64,000 bases of DNA from positions 36,686 through 100,685 of the forward strand of contig NZ_AHJE01000114.1 in the NCBI RefSeq assembly GCF_000243095.1, given 5' to 3'. Under the pieces are notes generated by a model, which did no database searches, was not told where the DNA came from, and worked only from the letters and a program-made list of their open reading frames with translations. This document shows positions 1 to 8,748 of this stretch, piece by piece. The number at the start of each line of letters is the position of its first letter. Within the stretch, counting starts at the first letter, position 1. The position numbers and the translations under genes were made by a program. This DNA comes from Cupriavidus basilensis OR16. GTDB taxonomy: Bacteria; Pseudomonadota; Gammaproteobacteria; Burkholderiales; Burkholderiaceae.

Positions 1-174
1 TGGCGATGGCAACGCTCGCGCAAGCGCCGCGCATCTCCGGTAACACCATCTCCATCGGTACTACGCGCACACCCGTATCGGGTGTGGTGGAGAGCGGAGT
101 GTGGCGCATCGGCAAAGCGATCGCCTGTGCGGTGGCAGTCATCGGGCAGGCAACTGCAGAGGGCTGCGTCGAGG

Positions 175-198
175 ACCCGCTCACACACGTGAGCGGGT
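175..198. repeat. perfect 10-bp inverted repeat
   Basis: The two arms ACCCGCTCAC and GTGAGCGGGT pair perfectly around a 4-base loop, directly before the point where an IclR-like reading frame becomes recognisable. There is no T-run, so a classic terminator is unlikely. It may be a regulator operator or the scar at the edge of the truncated gene. Confidence 0.4.
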
Positions 199-205
199 GC
201 CATGC

Positions 206-379
206 GAAGCCGTGTCCGTCGCCGCGCCGTTGCGCGATCACAGTGGCGCCGCGGTGGCCTCGCTCAGCATTGCGAGCCCTGCCAGCCGCACCAAGCCGGA
301 TATCATCGAGCGCCACATTGCGCTGGTGGTCGAGCGCGCGGCCATGCTCTCGCGCACGCTGGGCCACGCACGCGGCTGA
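206..379 (+). pseudogene. C-terminal remnant of an IclR-family regulator
   Basis: The frame ending at the TGA at 377-379 contains about 57 residues that match the end of the IclR effector-binding domain: APLRDHSGAAVASLSIASPA, followed by an alpha-helix rich in Glu/Arg. Upstream the same frame carries a stop near position 43 and no recognisable IclR sequence or helix-turn-helix, so the gene is truncated or frameshifted at about position 200. IclR proteins often sit beside transporter operons, and the peptide ABC operon follows, so it may once have been its local regulator (inference). Confidence 0.55.
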
Positions 380-728
380 GGCCCCCCGCCGGCGCTCGCT
401 TCCTTTCGGCGCGGCTCCACCGCGCCATCCCAGAGAGGCCGATGCCGATGCGCCGCCGCGCGCTGGCCTAGCGTAGCGCGCCCTTGCTTTCCTTCGCAGC
501 CCTTTATCGTGCCGGCATGGCCACGGCGCCGCCGTGCGTCATGTCCGCGTGCATTTACCGTGTTTGTCGCCCCGCCCGCTGATGGCGGCATCGCGTTCCG
601 CGCGCCTGTCCTCAATGTCTGAGGGGGTAAACCCGGTCTTCCCCTTGCAGACTTGTTGTTTTATTCTTCGATCCATCGTATCGGTGAGTGAAACAATGTT
701 CTGCGCATCAAGCCAAAAACAACTAGCC
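380..728. other. intergenic region before the peptide ABC operon
   Basis: No convincing gene is present: the frames open here have the arginine/proline-rich composition of out-of-frame GC-rich DNA. The segment 640-700 is locally AT-richer and is the likely promoter and leader of the following binding-protein gene, but I could not find a convincing pair of -35 and -10 hexamers. Confidence 0.4.
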
Positions 729-2333
729 ATGAGCATCCGGCGCCGGCTGCCGGCAGCCTGCCTCGCCCTCGGCATGGCCTTGTGGGCCAGCGCCTTCGCA
801 GCCCGGGCGGCGGACCTGCGCATTGGCTACAAGACAGAACTCAGCGCGGCGGATCCGCACGTGCTGGATGCGGCGGGCCGCAACCTGTGGGGGCACGTCT
901 ACGAGACGCTGGTGGGCATGGACAACGATCTGCGGCCGGTCCCCTTGCTTGCGGTGCGCTGGCGGCATGTGGACGCCACGACCTGGGAGTTCCGCCTGCG
1001 TCCCGGCGTGCGCTTCAGCAATGGCGAGCCGTTCTCGGCGGACGACGTCAAGTATTCGATCGAGCGGGCCATGGGCCTGCCCGGCGCGCGCACCTTCCGC
1101 ACTTACCTGAAGTCGATCGCCAGCGTCGCGGTGACGGGGCCGCTGACGGTGCGCGTCGTCACCAAGGCACCCAACCCGGTGCTCCCGGAAAACCTGAGCC
1201 TGGTTGCGATGCTGCCGAAATCGCTGGGCGGCAAGGTCAAGGAAACGGACTTCGCTGATGGCCGCGCCGCCATCGGTACCGGGCCTTATCGCCTCGTGGC
1301 GTGGGAGCATGGCCAGCAACTCACGCTGGCGCGCAATGCCGGCTACTGGGGCGGCCAGCAGCCCTGGGAGCGGCTGGTGTTCCAGTTCATCTCCAAGGAG
1401 CCGGCACGCGCCTCGGCGCTGCTGTCCGGGCAGGTGGATGTCATCGATGCGTCTTCGGCCAGCATCGCCGCCGCGTTCGAGCGCACCAACGGACGCATCC
1501 ATACCGTCGCGGCCACGTCGTACATGGCCAACTACCTGCAGCTCGACCAGGCGCGCACGGTGTCTCCTTATGTGGTCGGCAACGACGGCCAGCCGCTGGC
1601 GGAGAATCCGCTGCGCCTGCCCAAGGTGCGCCAGGCTATCAACATCGCGATCGACCGGGACCTGATCGCGGCGCGGGTGACCAAGGGCGACTCGGTCCCG
1701 GCCGGCCAACTCGTGCCGCGGGGCTTCTTTGGCTACGCACCCGGGGTGGCCTCGCCGCGCGGCGACGCAGCCGGCGCGCGCCGGCTACTGGCGCAGGCGG
1801 GCTACCCGGATGGGTTTCGCCTGACGCTGCATTGCCCGAACGATCGTTACCTGAATGACGCCAAGACTTGCGAGGCGCTGGGACAGATGCTGACGCGTGC
1901 TGGCATCCGCACCGAGGTGCGCACCTTGCCGTACTCGGTCTACATCACGCGCGCCACCTCGGGTGCGGCCGGTGGCAAGCCGGAGTTCAGCGTGTTCATG
2001 CTCGGCATTGGCGCGGTGACGGGCGACTCGCTGGAACCGCTGGTTGCCACCGCGCACTCGCAGGACAAGAAGGCCGGCCTGGGCGCCAACAATCGCAGCG
2101 GCTACGCCAATCCGGGCGTGGATGCGCTGATCGACGCCGCCATGCGCACCATGGACCCGGCCGCGCGCGAACAAGCGCAGCGGGAGGCTGCGGGCAAGCT
2201 GGCCGACGATGCGGGCCTGATCCCGCTGCACCATCTGCGCGCAACCTGGGCCTATCGCCATGGCCTGACGGTGCGACCACGCAGCGACGGCTTTACCTAC
2301 GCCACCAATATCAGCCCGAGCGACAGCCGCTGA
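729..2333 (+). CDS. ABC transporter periplasmic peptide-binding protein (SBP family 5)
   Basis: This is the solute receptor of a Dpp/Opp-type importer, catching di- or oligopeptides or similar solutes in the periplasm. The 534-residue product starts with a signal peptide: three arginines, a hydrophobic core and an Ala-x-Ala cleavage site near residue 26. The family-5 features follow: the early LRIGYKTELSAADPH segment, the WEFRLRPGVRFSNGEPFSADDV block and the IGTGPYRL block. Start ATG 729 was chosen for the signal peptide; an in-frame ATG at 695 is an alternative. The permease gene begins 31 bases after the stop. The exact substrate cannot be read from the sequence. Confidence 0.9.
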   Translation: MSIRRRLPAACLALGMALWASAFAARAADLRIGYKTELSAADPHVLDAAGRNLWGHVYETLVGMDNDLRPVPLLAVRWRHVDATTWEFRLRPGVRFSNGEPFSADDVKYSIERAMGLPGARTFRTYLKSIASVAVTGPLTVRVVTKAPNPVLPENLSLVAMLPKSLGGKVKETDFADGRAAIGTGPYRLVAWEHGQQLTLARNAGYWGGQQPWERLVFQFISKEPARASALLSGQVDVIDASSASIAAAFERTNGRIHTVAATSYMANYLQLDQARTVSPYVVGNDGQPLAENPLRLPKVRQAINIAIDRDLIAARVTKGDSVPAGQLVPRGFFGYAPGVASPRGDAAGARRLLAQAGYPDGFRLTLHCPNDRYLNDAKTCEALGQMLTRAGIRTEVRTLPYSVYITRATSGAAGGKPEFSVFMLGIGAVTGDSLEPLVATAHSQDKKAGLGANNRSGYANPGVDALIDAAMRTMDPAAREQAQREAAGKLADDAGLIPLHHLRATWAYRHGLTVRPRSDGFTYATNISPSDSR

Positions 2334-2364
2334 CGCTGCCCATCCACCAAGCCCGGAACGCATC

Positions 2365-4110
2365 ATGCTGGAAACCCTCATCAAGCGGCTGCTGCAGAGC
2401 CTTGTCGTGCTCTTCATCATGTCGGTCATCACCTTCTGCGCGGTCAACCTGATCGGCGATCCCGTGCACCTGCTGGTGAGCCCGACCGCCACCGAGCAGG
2501 AGATCGCCGAAGCCCGCCACACGCTGGGCCTGGATTTGCCAATGCAGACGCAATACCTGCGATTCCTGCAGGGTGCGCTGCACGGCGACCTCGGTAACTC
2601 GTTCATCTTCAACCGGCCAGCCATCGGGCTGATCCTGAGCCGCGTGCCGGCCACGCTGGAGCTGGCCGTGACGGCCTTGCTGTTCTCGCTGCTGCTGGGC
2701 ATACCGATGGGCATCTTCGCCGGCCTCAAGCCGGAGAGCCGCTGGGCGCGGGCGCTGATGGCGGCGTCGCTGGGCGGCGTGATCATGCCGACCTTCTGGG
2801 TCGGGATGATCGGCATCCTGGTGTTCTCGGTGAACCTGGGCTGGCTGCCGTCGGGCGGGCGTGGGCCGGTCAGCACGGTGCTGGGCATGCCGCTGTCGGT
2901 GACCAGTTGGGAGGGCATCCGCTTCCTGATCCTGCCGGCGCTGACGCTGTCGCTGTTCAAGATCTCGCTGGTGGCGCGCCTGACCGAGGCAGGCACGCGC
3001 GAAGTGGCGGGCCAGGAGTACATCAAGTTCGCCCGCGCCAAGGGCGTGGGCGGCGCGCGCCTGGTGCTACGCCATGTGGCGCCCAATGTGCTGATTCCCA
3101 TCATCACCGTGGTGGGGCTGGAGTTCGGCCACCTGATCGCATTTTCGGTGGTGACCGAGTCGGTGTTCTCCTGGCCGGGCTCTGCCGCGCCATCGCTTGC
3201 TTCACCTTCATCGCCTTCATCGGCTGCATCGCCCAAGCCGGCCGCCCGGCCTGGCCTGCTGGCGCGCTTTGTGCACAATCGCGGCGCTGCGCTCGCGCTG
3301 GGGTTGCTGGCGCTGCTGCTGCTGATCGCGTTGCTCGCACCCTTCATCAGCCCGCAGAATCCCTATGACCTGGCCACGGTGTCGGTGATCGATTCGGAGT
3401 TGCCGCCGGGCAGCAGCGGCTACGAGGGGCAGGCGCACTACTGGCTCGGCACCGATGGCGCGGGGCGCGACCTGCTCAGCGCCATCTTCTACGGCATTCG
3501 CATCAGCGTTGGTGTGGGCGTGGTGAGCGCATTGGTGGCCTTGCTGGTCGGCGCGAGCGTCGGCCTCGCGGCGGCCTATTGCGGCGGCCTGGTCGACGCC
3601 GCCATCATGCGCCTGGTGGACTTGCAGCTGAGCCTGCCCGCCATCCTGGTGGCGCTGATCCTGCTGGCCGTGCTGGGGCAGGGCGTGGACAAGACCTTGC
3701 TGGCGCTGGTGATCGTGCAGTGGGCGTACTTCGCGCGCACCGTGCGCGGCGCGGCGCAGGTGGAGCGGCGCAAGGACTATGTCGAGGCCGCCATGGGGCA
3801 GGGCCTGCCGGCCTACCGCCTGATGTTCCGCCACATCCTGCCCAACTGCATGGCGCCGCTGGTGGTGACCGCCACGCTGCAGATCGCGCATGCCATCACG
3901 CTGGAGGCCACCATGAGCTTCCTGGGCATCGGCCTGCCGCGCACCGAACCGTCGCTGGGCATGCTGATCGCCAACGGCTTCGAATACATGCTCTCCAACA
4001 AGTATTGGATCAGCATTTTTCCGGGGCTGGCCCTGGTGCTGCTGGTCGGCTCCATCAACCTGGTTGGCGACAGGCTGCGCCGTGTGCTCAACCCCCGCCT
4101 TGAGGCCTGA
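2365..4110 (+). CDS. fused DppB-DppC-like ABC permease, DppB part truncated
   Basis: Residues 1 to about 272 are a DppB-type permease (N-terminal membrane helix, LGLDLPMQTQYLRFL region, EAA loop around TREVAGQEYIKFARAKG) but it stops at VTESVFSWPG, where the family normally continues for roughly 50 more residues with a final helix. From residue 273 the frame passes directly into a Ser/Pro/Ala-rich stretch typical of a DppC N-terminus and then a complete DppC-type permease with its own EAA loop (RRKDYVEAAMGQGLPAYRLM). Normally these are two genes. The simplest explanation is an in-frame loss of the dppB end and dppC start at about 3180. If real, the pair would be covalently linked but lack a helix, so transport is doubtful. 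Confidence 0.85.
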   Translation: MLETLIKRLLQSLVVLFIMSVITFCAVNLIGDPVHLLVSPTATEQEIAEARHTLGLDLPMQTQYLRFLQGALHGDLGNSFIFNRPAIGLILSRVPATLELAVTALLFSLLLGIPMGIFAGLKPESRWARALMAASLGGVIMPTFWVGMIGILVFSVNLGWLPSGGRGPVSTVLGMPLSVTSWEGIRFLILPALTLSLFKISLVARLTEAGTREVAGQEYIKFARAKGVGGARLVLRHVAPNVLIPIITVVGLEFGHLIAFSVVTESVFSWPGSAAPSLASPSSPSSAASPKPAARPGLLARFVHNRGAALALGLLALLLLIALLAPFISPQNPYDLATVSVIDSELPPGSSGYEGQAHYWLGTDGAGRDLLSAIFYGIRISVGVGVVSALVALLVGASVGLAAAYCGGLVDAAIMRLVDLQLSLPAILVALILLAVLGQGVDKTLLALVIVQWAYFARTVRGAAQVERRKDYVEAAMGQGLPAYRLMFRHILPNCMAPLVVTATLQIAHAITLEATMSFLGIGLPRTEPSLGMLIANGFEYMLSNKYWISIFPGLALVLLVGSINLVGDRLRRVLNPRLEA

Positions 4111-4115
4111 GAGGA

Positions 4116-5090
4116 ATGACGATGGCATCCCCATTACTGGAAGTGCTCAACCTGACGACCCGCTTCGAATCGGCGCAGGCGCCAGTCACTGCGGTCGACA
4201 ACGTGTCTTTCTCGCTGGAAGCGGGCGAGATCCTCGGCATCGTCGGCGAGTCCGGCTCGGGCAAGTCGGTCACGGCGTTCTCGCTGATGAACCTGCTGGA
4301 CGCGCCCGGCCGGGTGGCCGCTGGCGAGGTGCGGTTCAAGGGGCGCAACCTGCGAGACTGCTCGCCGCGCGAATGGCAGGCGCTGCGCGGCGACCGCATT
4401 GCGATGGTGTTCCAGGATCCCATGATGTCGCTCAACCCGGTGATGCGCATTGGCGCGCAATTGACCGAGACGGTCCGCGTGCACCATCGCTGCAGCCGCA
4501 GTGAAGCCGTGGACAGGGCCATCGGCGCGCTCAAGCGCGTGGGCATTCCGGCACCGGATGAGCGCATGCGCGCCTATCCGCACGAGCTCTCAGGCGGCAT
4601 GCGCCAGCGCGTGGCGATCGCCAATGCACTGATCAACCAGCCGGACCTGATCATTGCCGACGAGCCCACCACCGCACTCGACGTCACGATCCAGGCACAG
4701 ATCCTGTACGAGATGAAGCTACTCGTGCGCGAGAGCGGCGCCGCCGCGATCTGGATCAGCCATGACCTGGCCGTGGTCAAGGATCTCGTTGACCGCGTGT
4801 GCGTGATGTACGCCGGGCGCGTGGTTGAGCAGGGGCCGGTGGCCGACGTGATCCGCCAGCCCTTGCATCCCTACACGCGCGGGCTGCTTGCTTCGCTGCC
4901 CACCGCCGAGACGCGCGGCCAGCCCTTGCTGGCCATCCCGGGCGCCACGCCGCCGCTGTCCGCACTGCCGCCTGGCTGCGCGTTCGCGCCGCGCTGCGGC
5001 AGGGCGAGCACGGCTTGCGCGCAGGTGCCGCCCGCAGTGGTGGTGCGGGGGCGCACCCATCGCTGCTTTCATCCGCTGGTGGCCGCATGA
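4116..5090 (+). CDS. peptide ABC transporter ATPase (DppD-like)
   Basis: First ATPase of the importer, acting at the cytoplasmic face. All nucleotide-binding motifs are present: Walker A GESGSGKS near residue 46, a Q-loop in MVFQDPMMSLNP, the signature LSGGMRQR, Walker B LIIADEPT and the switch His in WISHD. The C-terminal oligopeptide-ATPase extension with its Cys pattern (GCAFAPRCGRASTAC) is complete. The start lies 5 bases after the permease stop, with the GAGAGGA ribosome-binding sequence just upstream; ATG 4122 is an equally possible start. 324 residues, usual length. Confidence 0.93.
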   Translation: MTMASPLLEVLNLTTRFESAQAPVTAVDNVSFSLEAGEILGIVGESGSGKSVTAFSLMNLLDAPGRVAAGEVRFKGRNLRDCSPREWQALRGDRIAMVFQDPMMSLNPVMRIGAQLTETVRVHHRCSRSEAVDRAIGALKRVGIPAPDERMRAYPHELSGGMRQRVAIANALINQPDLIIADEPTTALDVTIQAQILYEMKLLVRESGAAAIWISHDLAVVKDLVDRVCVMYAGRVVEQGPVADVIRQPLHPYTRGLLASLPTAETRGQPLLAIPGATPPLSALPPGCAFAPRCGRASTACAQVPPAVVVRGRTHRCFHPLVAA

Positions 5091-5154
5091 GCCACGCACT
5101 CAGCACCATCAGCACCATCAACTCCGTCAACCCCGCAGGCAAGGAGAGGGTCGC

Positions 5155-6135
5155 ATGACCGTACTGCTCGATGCTCGCCATCTGGAAAAACGATTCACGC
5201 TCAAGGCCGGGCTGCTGGGCCGCATGGGCGCGGCATTGGCCCGCAAGCCGGCCGCGCACCAGGTCGTCCATGCCGTCAACGATGTCTCGCTACAGGTACG
5301 TGAAGGCGAGGTCCTTGGCATCGTGGGCGAATCCGGCTGCGGCAAGTCCACCCTCGGGCGCATGCTGGCCGGACTGCTGCGCCCCAGCGGCGGCGAGATC
5401 GCCATGGACGGCAAGGCTGCCGACACTACCGCGACCGCCCACCACCTGGCGGTGCAGATGGTGTTCCAGAATCCCTATGCTTCGCTCAACCCGCGCCTGC
5501 GCGTTGGCCAGATGATCGCCGAGGGTGCGGTCTATCACGGCGTGGCTGCGCGCGCGGACGCACCCGCGTTCGTCAACGATCTGCTAGCGCAGGTCGGCCT
5601 GGATGCCTCCTATGCCGATCGCTATGCGCACCAGTTCTCGGGCGGGCAGCGCCAGCGCGTGGCCATTGCCCGCGCGCTCGCGCTCAAGCCGCGGCTGGTA
5701 GTGTGCGACGAGGCTGTGTCGGCGCTGGATGTCTCGGTGCAGGCGCAGATCATCAACCTGTTCATGGAGCTGCGCCAGCGCCAGCGGCTGACCTACGTGT
5801 TCATCAGCCACAACCTGGCGGTGGTCGAGCATATGTCGGACCGCGTCGCCATCATGTATCTCGGCCGCATTGTCGAGATGGGCGATGCGCGCACGGTATT
5901 CGCGGCGCCGAACCATCCCTATACGCGCGCCTTGCTGGCGGACGCCCCGAGGCTGGATGGCAGTTCCGCCAGCCACCAGCCAATCCGCGGCGAACTGCCC
6001 AGCCCGTTGTCGCCACCGGGCGTTGCAGCTTCCATCCGCGCTGCCCGCATGCAACCGCGCGCTGCGCGGCCGAGGTGCCCATGCTGCGCGATATCGGCGG
6101 GCGCATGTCCGCCTGCCATCTCAATGACTAGTTAA
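5155..6135 (+). CDS. peptide ABC transporter ATPase (DppF-like), frameshifted near its end
   Basis: Second ATPase of the importer: Walker A GESGCGKS, VFQNPYASLNP, FSGGQRQR signature, CDEAVSALDVS Walker B and ISHNLAVV. Good ribosome-binding site AAGGAGAGGG before ATG 5155. The conserved Cys-rich C-terminal extension is not in the same frame: after ELPSPLSPPG near 6020 the reading continues as unrelated Arg-rich sequence, whereas the next frame gives the expected CSFHPRCPHATARC...SACHLND ending at 6131. One extra or missing base close to 6020 explains this. The ATPase core is unaffected. Confidence 0.88.
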   Translation: MTVLLDARHLEKRFTLKAGLLGRMGAALARKPAAHQVVHAVNDVSLQVREGEVLGIVGESGCGKSTLGRMLAGLLRPSGGEIAMDGKAADTTATAHHLAVQMVFQNPYASLNPRLRVGQMIAEGAVYHGVAARADAPAFVNDLLAQVGLDASYADRYAHQFSGGQRQRVAIARALALKPRLVVCDEAVSALDVSVQAQIINLFMELRQRQRLTYVFISHNLAVVEHMSDRVAIMYLGRIVEMGDARTVFAAPNHPYTRALLADAPRLDGSSASHQPIRGELPSPLSPPGVAASIRAARMQPRAARPRCPCCAISAGACPPAISMTS

Positions 6136-6184
6136 AGCCCGGCCGCCAGCGCGCGGACGCATCCCTTGCATCGAGCCAACGTAT

Positions 6185-6208
6185 CCGTCCTGCCTGCGGG
6201 CAGGACGG
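6185..6208. terminator. hairpin after the peptide ABC operon
   Basis: A perfect 10-bp stem (CCGTCCTGCC / GGCAGGACGG, 4-base loop) lies 50 bases after the last ATPase gene and 75 bases before the porin. No T-run follows, so it may act as a transcript-end stabiliser or weak terminator. Confidence 0.4.
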
Positions 6209-6283
6209 AAGGGGACGTTCGCGCCTTGCGCCGAGCGCGGGCAACCGCGGCGCCAAGTTGTTTATGAGGAGAAGAGAAGAAAG

Positions 6284-7230
6284 ATGAAATCAGTCAACCT
6301 GATCAAGCAGGCCTGCATCGGCGGCGCATTCGTGGCCATGTCCGCCGGCGCGCAGACCAGCGTCACGCTCTATGGGCGCGTCGATACCGATGTGGAAGTC
6401 CAGAAGGGACCGAGCGGTTCGGCGTACCAGATGGTCGATAATGCCTCGCGCTGGGGCATGCGCGGCAGCGAAGAGCTGGGCGGCGGCATGCGGGCGGTGT
6501 TCGGCCTGGAGCAGGGCTTCTCGGCCGATACGGGCGCGTCGACCACGCCGGTGTTCCGCAACTCCTATGTCGGCCTGACCAGCGGCTTCGGCGCGCGTCG
6601 CACGCGGGCGCCACGGCGATCGGCACCAAGGTGCTCAATGCGCGCAACCGCGTCTCCAACGCGCTGGGCTACCAGTCGCCCGACCTTGCCGGTTTCGTGC
6701 TGCGTGCGCGCATGGACCTGGCCGGCCCCGATCCGGCCACGCCCAATGCCAAGTCGCCGGTCAAGGCCGAGGACGACTTCAAGCAGTACGACGTCGGCCT
6801 GAGCTACTCGGCCGGCAACTTCGGCGCGGGGCTGGGCTACTCGCGCGACACCAAGACCGGCGGCCTGGTGGCCAACGATTTCCGCGACAAGGTGCAGGCG
6901 GTGGTGACATACGACTTCGGCGTGGCCAGCGTGTACGGCGTGTACGGGCGCGACCGCTACGCCGCCACCGCCAGCACGCGCAGCAATGTCGACTATTGGC
7001 TGGTGGGGGTGTCGATGCCGCGTGGCCCGCATACCGTGACCGTCAACTACATGCAGCGCGACGTGCAGGGCGATCGCAGTGGCAGGCTCGGCAAGTTCCA
7101 GGCCGGCTACGGCTACAACCTCAGCAAGCGCACCATGCCCTACGTGTTCTTCGATCGCGAGGATCCGAACTCGCGGGTGGCCGGCAATCTTGTCACCACC
7201 TACGGCATCGGCATCCAGCACAAGTTCTGA
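6284..7230 (+). pseudogene. Gram-negative porin (16-strand, Burkholderiales type), internal deletion and frameshift
   Basis: Outer-membrane general porin. The first frame (6284 on) begins with a signal peptide ending in SAGAQTSVTLYGRVDTDVEV and shows the family motifs WGMRGSEELGGGM and FRNSYVGLTSGFGA. At about 6595 the frame fails; the rest (AGATAIGTKVLNARNRVSNAL ... ending YGIGIQHKF) resumes in another frame and reaches the typical C-terminal Phe at 7230. The segment linking SGFGA to the AGATAIG block is missing, by comparison with the family roughly 30 residues. Strong ribosome-binding site GAGGAGAAGAG. A porin after a peptide importer fits solute uptake. As written it cannot make a full barrel. 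Confidence 0.85.
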
Positions 7231-7298
7231 TTCACCGCCCCGGCCGGCAGGGCGTCGCCGGCCGGGGTGGCTATTCCAAAGCCCACCCTCCAGCATTC

Positions 7299-8555
7299 AT
7301 GAATCTGTCCTATCTTCTTGTCGACCCCGCCGCGCCTATCCTGCCGTTGGTGGTCGACTCCCCGCACAGCGGGCTGCGCCATACCGAGTCGCTGCCGCTG
7401 GCCGCGGAGCCATCCGCGCTCCTGACCGGCTGGGATGCTTATGTCGACGAACTGTTCGCGCACACCCCCGAGGTTGGCGGGGCGCTGCTGAGCGCGGCGT
7501 TTCCGCGCTGGCTGGTCGACGCCAACCGCGCCCGCGACGACATCGATCCTGAATTGGTCGATGGCGAACTGCCTTACCCGATCCATCCAAGCGACAAGGC
7601 GCGGCGGGGCATGGGCGTGCTGCGCCGCTTCGCGTTGCCCGGCGTGCCTGTCTACAGCGGCAAGCTGCCGCCCGAACTGGTGGAGCGCCTGCTTGCGACC
7701 TACTACGATCCCTACCACGCCGCATTGGCCGGCCTGATCGAAGCGCGGCACGCCCGTTTCGGCGCCGTCTGGCATATCGACTGCCACTCGATGAAATCAC
7801 GCGGCAATGCGATGAATATCGACAATGGCGCCATCCGGCCTGACTTTGTCATCGGCAACCGCGACGGCAAGAGCTGCTCGGCGGACTTCGTCGCGGTCGT
7901 GGTGGACGCGCTGCGCGGCCTTGGCTATGAGGTTGGCGTGAATGCGCCCTACAAGGGCGCGCAACTGGTCGCGGCCTACTCCGACCCGGCACGCGGGCGG
8001 CACAGCTTGCAGGTCGAGATCAACCGGGTGCTCTATCTTGACGAAGCGCGCTTTGCGAAGCACGAGGGATTTGCCACATTGCAGGCGCATCTAAGCCAGG
8101 TGCTCGAGCAGGTCGCTGGCTCCGCCATGGAGATAGACAATGGAGAACGCAGTACGGTCGGAGCGCTCCCGCCAGATGATCCTCGACGCGGCAATCGCCA
8201 TCCTCGCACGCGAGGGTCCTGGCAGGCTCACAATCGATGCCATCGCGCAAGAGGGCGGGATCAGCAAGGGGCGGGTGATGCACCAGTTCCGTACGAAGGC
8301 GGCCGTGGTGGAGGCACTGCTGGAGCATCAGGTCGAGTACTTCGACAAGTTCGCGAAGGACTACTTTGCCGCTGCCGGTGCCGGGAATCCCGAGGCTCAA
8401 CTGTCGGAACAGATCCTGGCGTTTCGCGAATCCGTCTCCCATCCACAATCGCTGGTCTTTGCCATCCTGGGCTCCATTGCAGAGAACCCCGAGCTGCTGT
8501 CCGTAGTCAGGGAGAAGACGGCCGAGAAGGTGGTGCGCATCAAGGCAGAGGCTGA
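7299..8555 (+). CDS. N-formylglutamate amidohydrolase family protein with run-on C-terminus
   Basis: Hydrolyses N-formylglutamate or related N-acyl amino acids to formate and glutamate, as in histidine breakdown. The first roughly 277 residues match the family: DSPHSG near residue 24, the LVDANRARDDIDPEL block, HIDCHSMKSRG with metal-binding residues, and VNAPYKGAQLVAAYSDP. After about 8128 the frame has no stop and runs 140 residues across the TetR gene with Arg/Gly-rich composition, so the true end is probably near 8130 and a small indel or junction removed the stop. The porin ends 68 bases upstream. Confidence 0.82.
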   Translation: MNLSYLLVDPAAPILPLVVDSPHSGLRHTESLPLAAEPSALLTGWDAYVDELFAHTPEVGGALLSAAFPRWLVDANRARDDIDPELVDGELPYPIHPSDKARRGMGVLRRFALPGVPVYSGKLPPELVERLLATYYDPYHAALAGLIEARHARFGAVWHIDCHSMKSRGNAMNIDNGAIRPDFVIGNRDGKSCSADFVAVVVDALRGLGYEVGVNAPYKGAQLVAAYSDPARGRHSLQVEINRVLYLDEARFAKHEGFATLQAHLSQVLEQVAGSAMEIDNGERSTVGALPPDDPRRGNRHPRTRGSWQAHNRCHRARGRDQQGAGDAPVPYEGGRGGGTAGASGRVLRQVREGLLCRCRCRESRGSTVGTDPGVSRIRLPSTIAGLCHPGLHCREPRAAVRSQGEDGREGGAHQGRG

Positions 8556-8748
8556 GGATCCCGATCTCGCGGTGCTGCGCTGGCAGGCTGCGCAGGGGAT
8601 GGTGCTCGCAAAGATGTTGGGGCTCTGCCCGCTTGCGCCGCAGGAGCGCGACCGCTTGTTCGACCGGCTGCTCGACAGCCAGGCCTGGTCAGCGCAGCCG
8701 AAGACCAAGGCCACGCGCAAGCCCAAGCCCAAGCCCCAGAAGAAGTAG
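8140..8748 (+). CDS. TetR/AcrR-family transcriptional regulator
   Basis: A 202-residue repressor. The N-terminal domain shows the TetR helix-turn-helix (ILDAAIAILAREGPGRLTID, then ISKGRVMHQFRTKAAVVEALL); the C-terminal half is a helical ligand-binding domain. The tail is unusually basic, alternating Lys and Pro (KPKPKPQKK). It overlaps the run-on end of the amidohydrolase frame. Its target is unknown; an AT-rich imperfect repeat over the promoter at 8944-8998 is a candidate operator. Confidence 0.88.
   Translation: MENAVRSERSRQMILDAAIAILAREGPGRLTIDAIAQEGGISKGRVMHQFRTKAAVVEALLEHQVEYFDKFAKDYFAAAGAGNPEAQLSEQILAFRESVSHPQSLVFAILGSIAENPELLSVVREKTAEKVVRIKAEAEDPDLAVLRWQAAQGMVLAKMLGLCPLAPQERDRLFDRLLDSQAWSAQPKTKATRKPKPKPQKK

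Noticed and set aside
1..205. plus-strand frame beginning MATLAQAPRISGNTISIG
   Set aside because: Some protein-like character but too short and not assignable; it runs into Arg-rich sequence across the IclR remnant.
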